In this document: piece after piece, positions 14,674-18,995 of the stretch | How positions within the stretch are numbered: position 1 is the first letter of the stretch | Layout of the letters: the number at the start of each line of letters is the position of its first letter | Assembly (NCBI GenBank): GCA_003647375.1 | Contig: QMMS01000057.1 | Coordinates: forward strand, 1-18,995 | Length of the DNA: 18,995 nt | Source: Deltaproteobacteria bacterium | Lineage (GTDB): Bacteria > Desulfobacterota > Desulfobacteria > Desulfobacterales > B30-G6 | Reading direction: 5' to 3' | Translations under genes and position numbers: made by a program | The notes under the pieces: model-generated | What the model was told of the DNA's origin: nothing | The model's input: the letters and a program-made list of their open reading frames with translations, nothing else | Database searches by the model: none

Positions 14674-14903
14674 AAGTCGTCCGGTTCTACCCAAACGATA
14701 TGATCTTTGTTGATGAAGCGTGTTTTTCCAGATGTATCTATCGAGGTGACGTCTACCATGATAATAAAAGACCGGCCGGCTTTCGTAAAAAGGTCTGAAA
14801 CTCTCTGATCCGGTGAAATGTTCACTTTTCCATTAAACGTCGAACCATCGATGGTTCTGACAGTGATGGATTTGTATGCCGTACTATAGTTGTCTTCCTC
14901 CAT
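14670..14903 (-). CDS. Small conserved protein, DUF6812-like
   Basis: A 77-residue protein running MEEDNYSTAYKSITVRTIDG, then STFNGKVNISPDQRVSDLF, FIIMVDVTSID and TRFINKDHIVWVEPDDF. The pattern of a beta-rich domain (a T.DG..F.GKV strand, RVSDLF, a FI...DV strand and a final IN..HIVWV.P) is familiar from small Desulfobacterota proteins of the DUF6812 kind; the name is from memory and uncertain. I place the start at ATG 14903, because GGAGG (14911-14915) is spaced 7 nt before it. An ATG at 14918 would add five residues but contains that ribosome site and has none of its own. It is monocistronic, convergent with fabD, and has its own promoter. Confidence 0.65.
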   Translation of the reverse strand: MEEDNYSTAYKSITVRTIDGSTFNGKVNISPDQRVSDLFTKAGRSFIIMVDVTSIDTSGKTRFINKDHIVWVEPDDF

Positions 14904-14957
14904 ATCCAGATCCTCCATTTCATTCGGGTCCGATAAAATCGTAAAACAATTCTATTC

Positions 14958-14986
14958 TTTATACGATATCCGGCCGGTAGTGACAA
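14958..14986 (-). promoter_or_regulatory. sigma70 promoter for the DUF6812-like gene
   Basis: Read on the minus strand, TTGTCA (14981-14986) and TATAAA (14958-14963) are separated by exactly 17 bp. It lies about 55 nt upstream of the ATG at 14903. Confidence 0.6.
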
Positions 14987-15011
14987 TACCTAAAAAATTC
15001 AATATTAGCAC

Positions 15012-15040
15012 TTTACAACATTTTCCACTTGTGGTATGTA
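15012..15040 (+). promoter_or_regulatory. Possible dksA promoter
   Basis: TTTACA (15012-15017) is followed after 17 bp by TATGTA (15035-15040), about 45 nt before the dksA ATG. The -10 is poor, so this is only a candidate. Confidence 0.3.
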
Positions 15041-15084
15041 AATCTTTTTCAGTAGACATTGTTCCATGCTTTTGAGGTATTATT

Positions 15085-15447
15085 ATGAAAAAAAAAGACA
15101 TTGAATATTTCAAAGAACAACTGACACAAAAAGTGGAGAGCCTTCTCAATCAGGCGGATGATACCGTTTCCGGTATGACCGCGCCCAAAGAAAATTTCCC
15201 GGATCCGACCGATCGTGCGGCTCTCGAATCAGAGCGGAATTTCATGCTTAGAATTCGTGACAGAGAAAGTAAGCTCATCGACAAAATCAAAAAAGCACTC
15301 ACGCGTATCGAAAACGGTACATTTGGCATCTGTGAAACCTGCGGGGAAGACATCTCGATCAAGCGCCTGAAGGCCCGAATGGTAACAACCCAATGTATCG
15401 ATTGTAAAACAAAAGAGGAAGCATTCGAAAAAGCCCTTGGATTATAA
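15085..15447 (+). CDS. dksA: DksA/TraR family RNA polymerase-binding zinc-finger protein
   Basis: A 120-residue DksA. It enters the RNA polymerase secondary channel and, with ppGpp, lowers rRNA promoter activity. The N-terminal coiled coil carries the tip motif DPTDRA with acidic residues Asp40 and Asp43, the pair needed at the active site. The zinc finger has Cys83/Cys86 (CETC) and Cys104/Cys107 (CIDC), a full four-cysteine site. It is shorter than E. coli DksA (151 aa) because the N-terminus lacks about 30 residues, as in many deltaproteobacterial forms. The last 11 nt overlap the start of the PHP-RNase III gene, so the two are likely cotranscribed and coupled. Confidence 0.92.
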   Translation: MKKKDIEYFKEQLTQKVESLLNQADDTVSGMTAPKENFPDPTDRAALESERNFMLRIRDRESKLIDKIKKALTRIENGTFGICETCGEDISIKRLKARMVTTQCIDCKTKEEAFEKALGL

Positions 15448-16999
15448 AGAAAACATCAGTATCGACCTGCATGTTCACTCCACTGCCTCAGACGGCACCT
15501 TGACACCCTCAGAAATTATAACAATGGCGCAAGAACTCGGATTAGGCGCCATTGCCATCACGGATCATGACACACTTGCCGGTTCAAAAGAGGCGCTTGG
15601 CCTCACCATGCCCGCAACCATTGAATTGGTCACCGGTGTAGAAATCAGCGCGATGCCCATTGCGCCATTCGATTTTGTCGGCAGCTATCACATTCTGGGA
15701 TATTTTATCCATATCGATGATCCGGCACTGAACCAAACACTCGATAATCTTCAACAAATTCGCCGGGTTCGAAACCACAAGATTCTCCAACGTCTGAACA
15801 GCATGGGTATCATGATAACGATGGAAGATATCCAAAAAGAGGTTGGCTCCGGCGAAATCGGCAGACCCCATATTGCCACAGCACTGTTTGAGAAAAACTT
15901 CGTCCATTCCATCAATGAGGCCTTCGATCAATATCTCGGTGAGGGAAAACCTGCCTATGTGGACAAGCAACGGCTCAGTTGCCGGAAAGCCCTCCAAATC
16001 ATATCAGGGGCCGGTGGTGTTCCTGTTCTGGCACACCCCGGATTGCTGAATATCGAACAGGAAAGCGATCTGGAAGCCTTGATTGTCTCTCTAAAGGAGA
16101 AGGGCTTGAAAGGTGTCGAGGTCTACTATCCGGAACACTCGGAGCTGCAGGTCCAACAACTGCTCAGAATTGTCTCATCACACGATCTGCTTGTAACAGG
16201 CGGTACTGATTTCCATGGCGACTTAAGGCCTGAACTGAAAATGGGCATTGGCTATGGCGCCCTGCATGTTCCTTATCGTTTATTTGAAAGCTTACGGCTA
16301 CACGCCCACGCACCGGATAATCTTTCAAAGCTCGAAAAGAGGCTCGGGTACACATTTCAGGATTCCCGGATCCTGTCGGAAGCTGTACGTCACAGTTCCT
16401 TCGTGAATGAACAGGCAAACCCGGATATGCGCGACAACGAACGATTCGAGTTTCTTGGAGACGCTGTGCTGAGTCTTGTTGTTGGGCATATTTTGATGGA
16501 GCGCTATCCGGACCTGAAGGAAGGAGACCTGACCAGGCTCCGTTCGAATATGGTCAATGAAAGCCAGTTGGCAGCTATTGCTCACTCCTTGAGCATCGGC
16601 AGCCACATTCTCTTTGGTAAGGGTGAATTTCTCACCGGCGGACATCGAAAAAATTCGATTCTCGCCGATACCATGGAAGCAATTATTGCCGCCATCTACC
16701 TGGATGGTGGTTATCAAGCCGCCTATACCCTGATTGAAGGGCACTTCTCAGCGCTTTTCGATGCCGTCGGCACCGGGGTTCACTTTCTGGATTATAAAAG
16801 TGCGCTTCAGGAAGTTGTTCAGCTGCAGCATGAACCACCACCGGAATACCGAATAATCGAAGAAAACGGACCCGACCATGACAAGACCTTCAGTGTCCAG
16901 ACCGTGGTCTGTAATATTCAGGCCGTCGGAAAAGGAAAAAGTAAGAAAACCGCCGAGCAGGATGCAGCACGTAAAGCCTTGTTAGCGTTGAAATCCTGA
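15437..16999 (+). CDS. PHP-domain phosphoesterase (RNase AM/YciV-like) fused to ribonuclease III
   Basis: One 520-residue frame holds two enzymes. Residues 1-290 are a PHP phosphoesterase of the YciV/RNase AM type: DLHVHSTASDG (His12, His14), ITDHDT (Asp43, His44), GVEIS (Glu69), HILGYF (His85), AHPG (His200) and GGTDFHGD (Asp258, His260), all metal ligands in place. Residues 299-440 are an RNase III catalytic domain with ERFEFLGDA at 335-343 (Glu335, Glu338, Asp342) and DTME at 411-414, equal to Asp114 and Glu117 of the E. coli enzyme. Residues 452-520 are the dsRNA-binding domain (DYKSALQE, then GKGKSKKTAEQDAA). The start is TTG 15437, overlapping dksA; the next in-frame ATG would delete both first His ligands. 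No ATG, GTG or TTG lies in the linker (about 283-298), so RNase III has no start of its own there. A frame error is unlikely because the linker is short and both domains are complete. Confidence 0.9.
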   Translation: MDYKENISIDLHVHSTASDGTLTPSEIITMAQELGLGAIAITDHDTLAGSKEALGLTMPATIELVTGVEISAMPIAPFDFVGSYHILGYFIHIDDPALNQTLDNLQQIRRVRNHKILQRLNSMGIMITMEDIQKEVGSGEIGRPHIATALFEKNFVHSINEAFDQYLGEGKPAYVDKQRLSCRKALQIISGAGGVPVLAHPGLLNIEQESDLEALIVSLKEKGLKGVEVYYPEHSELQVQQLLRIVSSHDLLVTGGTDFHGDLRPELKMGIGYGALHVPYRLFESLRLHAHAPDNLSKLEKRLGYTFQDSRILSEAVRHSSFVNEQANPDMRDNERFEFLGDAVLSLVVGHILMERYPDLKEGDLTRLRSNMVNESQLAAIAHSLSIGSHILFGKGEFLTGGHRKNSILADTMEAIIAAIYLDGGYQAAYTLIEGHFSALFDAVGTGVHFLDYKSALQEVVQLQHEPPPEYRIIEENGPDHDKTFSVQTVVCNIQAVGKGKSKKTAEQDAARKALLALKS

Positions 17000-17035
17000 C
17001 AGAAGATCCCATTATCAACAACCCTATAGGGTGAT

Positions 17036-17063
17036 AAAACGGGTTCAACGATAACCCCGTTTT
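17036..17063 (+). terminator. Hairpin between the PHP-RNase III gene and the radical SAM gene
   Basis: Stem AAAACGGG (17036-17043) with CCCGTTTT (17056-17063), a 12-nt loop, the right arm ending in TTTT. It is preceded by the perfect palindrome ACCCTATAGGGT (17020-17031). It ends only a few bases before the next start codon, so it may attenuate rather than end transcription. Confidence 0.5.
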
Positions 17064-17068
17064 GTTAC

Positions 17069-18169
17069 GTGACCCACATGACAACAGTTCCCCCTTTCCA
17101 AGACCCTCATAAAAAGAAAGGCTCCCGCCCGTTCATTATCCCTGTTTTCATTCCCCATGCCGGATGCCCCCACCAGTGTGCATTCTGCAACCAGATCCTC
17201 ATTGCGGACCGCCCGGACCAAACGCCCTCCGAAGAAGTTATCGCGGCGGATATCTCCCGCTTCTTGACATATCAACAACCACACCACGAAGCACCCCAGA
17301 TATCGTTTTACGGCGGCACCTTCCTCGGTATCGGGAAAGAAAGGATTCTCAAGTTTCTGGGTGTTGCCACGCGTTTTATCTCTCGGGGTCAAGCTGATAG
17401 CATCCGGTTTTCGACCCGGCCGGATACGATCACCGCAGCGATGCTGGATCTGATTCAACGCTTTCCTGTCAGAACCATCGAGATAGGTGTACAATCCATG
17501 GATGATACAGTGCTGCGGCTTTCCCAGCGGGGGCATACAGCCCTTGACACCCGCAGGAGTGTCAAACTTTTAAAAGAACGCGGCTATGCCATCGGTCTCC
17601 AGATGATGGTAGGTTTGCCGGGTCAGGATGAATCATCCGCCATGACAACGGCCCTTGAAATCGCCGGTCTTCTACCGGACTTTGTCCGCATCTACCCGAC
17701 GGTTGTGTTGAAAAATAGCCGTCTCGAAGTATGGTTTCGAAATGGCACTTATGAGCCTCTTTCCCTGGATGCGGCAGTCGCCCAGGTAAAAGACCTCTAT
17801 GGTGTCTTTCGGGGGAAAAAAATACCGGTTATTCGCATGGGTCTTCAGGCTTCCGAAAGCCTTGATTTCGACGGAACCGTTCTTGCCGGTCCCTATCATC
17901 CCGCCTTCGGCCACCTGGTCCACTCGGAAATCTTTTTTGACAAGGCCGCCGCAGAACTAGCATCAGAAACGACACCGATACACAAAACGGTGTTCTTTGT
18001 TCATCCAAGCAGTATCCCGAAAATGAGGGGCTTGAAAAACGCCAACATCAAACGCTTGAAGACAATTTTTCAAATAGATTCAATTGAATTGGTTCCGGAG
18101 GCTTCTATTTCAGAAGAAATACTCCGTGTGGAGATATTTAAAGGACCCAAACAGAACCTATGCACTTGA
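17069..18169 (+). CDS. Radical SAM protein, Elp3-like without acetyltransferase domain
   Basis: A 366-residue radical SAM enzyme. IPHAGCPHQCAFCNQ gives the iron-sulphur motif Cys33-x3-Cys37-x2-Cys40. ISFYGGTFLGI is the GGE-like SAM motif, TIEIGVQSMDDTVLRLSQRGHT is the Elp3/HemN-like segment, and LQMMVGLPGQDE continues the barrel. FVRIYPTVVLKNSRLE and VIRMGLQASE mark the COG1243 (Elp3) group. The C-terminal GNAT acetyltransferase domain of true Elp3 (about 550 aa) is absent, so it is a short Elp3-like protein; a tRNA-modification role is possible but unproven. The start is GTG 17069 or ATG 17078; neither has a clear ribosome site. It follows the PHP-RNase III gene after 69 nt containing a hairpin. 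Confidence 0.85.
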   Translation: MTHMTTVPPFQDPHKKKGSRPFIIPVFIPHAGCPHQCAFCNQILIADRPDQTPSEEVIAADISRFLTYQQPHHEAPQISFYGGTFLGIGKERILKFLGVATRFISRGQADSIRFSTRPDTITAAMLDLIQRFPVRTIEIGVQSMDDTVLRLSQRGHTALDTRRSVKLLKERGYAIGLQMMVGLPGQDESSAMTTALEIAGLLPDFVRIYPTVVLKNSRLEVWFRNGTYEPLSLDAAVAQVKDLYGVFRGKKIPVIRMGLQASESLDFDGTVLAGPYHPAFGHLVHSEIFFDKAAAELASETTPIHKTVFFVHPSSIPKMRGLKNANIKRLKTIFQIDSIELVPEASISEEILRVEIFKGPKQNLCT

Positions 18170-18188
18170 GCATGAAATGCTTTGTTTT
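18169..18188 (+). terminator. Weak hairpin with T-rich tail after the radical SAM gene
   Basis: AGCAT (18169-18173), loop GAA, ATGCT (18177-18181), followed by a T-rich stretch (TTTGTTTT, 18181-18188). The stem is only 5 bp, so this is a weak candidate. Confidence 0.3.
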
Positions 18189-18302
18189 GGCCATTTGAAT
18201 TTTATTCATTTGAGATTGTTTAGGATTTCGAATTTCGTGCTTCGGATTTAAATAGCTGCTGTTATCGATATTCCATATGGCCTCCACCTGGTCCCAAAAA
18301 CC

Positions 18303-18833
18303 CTACACGTCTTCGGGGAGCCGGACCACCAACACTGGTTTCTGAGATCGTCGCACCACGCGTCTTGCCGTACTGCCCATCATGGTGTCGGCCAGAGAGC
18401 CTTGCCCATGCGTTCCCATAACAATAAGGTCGCAATTATTTTCATCGGCCGTTTCAAGGATAATCTCAACCGGGTTTCCCGTTTTCACAATAACCTCATC
18501 AGACGGGATCGAATGACCGCCTAAACCTGCCCTGGCATCTTCCCTGAATTGGTCAATAATCTCGTTAGCAAGGGTACGATCCCTTCTTTTACCGATGAGG
18601 GCTGCCTTGGCGTCCTGAAAATGATTTTTCTTGATGGCTTCCCACTTTTCTTCACCAATATACCCGACAACATTTTTATCTACCAAGTCAGGCGTTTCCG
18701 GCAAAGCATGCAGCAGAATCAGATTGGCCCCATACAGGTCCGCCAGACTCAGGGCATAGGCAAACGCATACCGTGCGTTGTCGGAAAGATCGGTTGCGTA
18801 CAATATATTTTTTATTTGAACACTTGCTCGCAT
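18303..18833 (-). CDS. Universal stress protein, UspA family
   Basis: A 176-residue single-domain Usp. KNILYATDLSDNARYAFAYALSLADLYGANLILLHAL is the usual first strand and helix, with the ATP-contacting Asp in ATDLSD. The ATP-binding signature G-2x-G-9x-G(S/T) is intact at Gly140, Gly143, Gly153 and Ser154 (GTHGQGSLADTMMGST), so this is an ATP-binding Usp rather than a UspA sensu stricto. KPVLVV is the terminal strand. A GAGGGTG stretch lies about 8 nt before the ATG on the minus strand. It is monocistronic and convergent with the radical SAM gene. No helpful neighbours indicate its stress. Confidence 0.92.
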   Translation of the reverse strand: MRASVQIKNILYATDLSDNARYAFAYALSLADLYGANLILLHALPETPDLVDKNVVGYIGEEKWEAIKKNHFQDAKAALIGKRRDRTLANEIIDQFREDARAGLGGHSIPSDEVIVKTGNPVEIILETADENNCDLIVMGTHGQGSLADTMMGSTARRVVRRSQKPVLVVRLPEDV

Positions 18834-18905
18834 GTGTCACACCCTCTTTCCTTAACCTGAATTGAGCGATTTTTATCTTGATCTGCACCGATCTCTTGCG
18901 GATCG

Positions 18906-18963
18906 AGGGTTCGCAAAAAGCCTCGACAGATCCACGGGTATGCCTGTGTTTTTTGCGAACCCT
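18906..18963. repeat. 14-bp perfect inverted repeat, core of a longer imperfect palindrome
   Basis: AGGGTTCGCAAAAA (18906-18919) and its exact complement TTTTTGCGAACCCT (18950-18963) enclose 30 nt. Similarity continues outward in patches (for example CCGA and TCTTG in both arms) so the full unit is perhaps 100 nt and reaches near the window edge. It may be a terminator-like hairpin or the end of a dispersed repeat; no open frame lies inside. Confidence 0.6.
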
Positions 18964-18995
18964 TCTCCATCAAGATCTCGGCACACCTCTTCGGG

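Noticed and set aside
16230..16340. A separate RNase III start codon
   Set aside because: The only in-frame ATG near (in KMGIGYG, about residue 270) has no ribosome site and lies within the PHP C-terminus; the linker itself has no ATG, GTG or TTG.

Overview
The window looks like a chromosomal segment of a Desulfobacterota (deltaproteobacterial, Desulfobacterales-like) genome. This is an inference from gene content: a precorrin-2 dehydrogenase / CcsA-type / HemA / FabD cluster, a DksA gene next to a PHP and RNase III gene and an Elp3-like radical SAM gene, a PK_C-domain protein, and intergenic repeats of a kind common in that phylum. No rRNA, tRNA or CRISPR array was found.

Layout. (1) 1-1413 is accessory: the tail of a Phd/YefM antitoxin with its RelE/ParE toxin, a small CxxC/CxxC protein that looks truncated, and a half-length DarP/YjgA-like protein on the minus strand. 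(2) 1414-4375 starts with an intact RlmL-type rRNA methyltransferase. It continues into a patch of gene decay around one intact nitroreductase: a threonine dehydratase remnant, an SRPBCC remnant, a DUF6125-like remnant and an unidentified C-terminal scrap. (3) 4376-6098 holds a PK_C-domain protein, a palindromic dispersed repeat, a tiny CPFCG reading frame, TrmL, and a decayed four-helix-bundle (23S rRNA IVP-type) element with imperfect terminal inverted repeats. (4) 6099-10573 is clpB with a good sigma70 promoter, a 5'UTR hairpin and a terminator, then a DHH phosphoesterase and an RNase Z-like metallo-hydrolase. (5) 10574-14673 is a repeat-rich leader, then a tight operon: precorrin-2 dehydrogenase, CcsA/HemX-type membrane protein, hemA, fabD. 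(6) 14670-18169 is a small minus-strand gene with a clear promoter, then dksA, a single-ORF PHP-RNase III fusion, and an Elp3-like radical SAM gene. (7) 18303-18833 is a UspA gene on the minus strand, and a long inverted repeat closes the window.

How the genes fit together. The hem cluster joins the first committed step of tetrapyrrole synthesis (HemA) to the sirohydrochlorin branch and to a haem-handling cytochrome c assembly protein. This suits an anaerobe that makes sirohaem and may make haem from it. The dksA - PHP::rnc - radical SAM run brings together stringent control of rRNA transcription, RNA processing and probable tRNA modification.

The most interesting object is the PHP-RNase III fusion (15437-16999). 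Both halves keep their catalytic motifs and there is no usable start codon near the RNase III boundary, so the dsRNA endonuclease appears to be made only as part of a protein that also carries an RNase AM/YciV-like domain. Second come the gene remnants between 2557 and 5874, three of which keep both ends but have lost the middle. Third is an array of tiny hairpins at 10747-10827 whose stems vary in a compensatory way.
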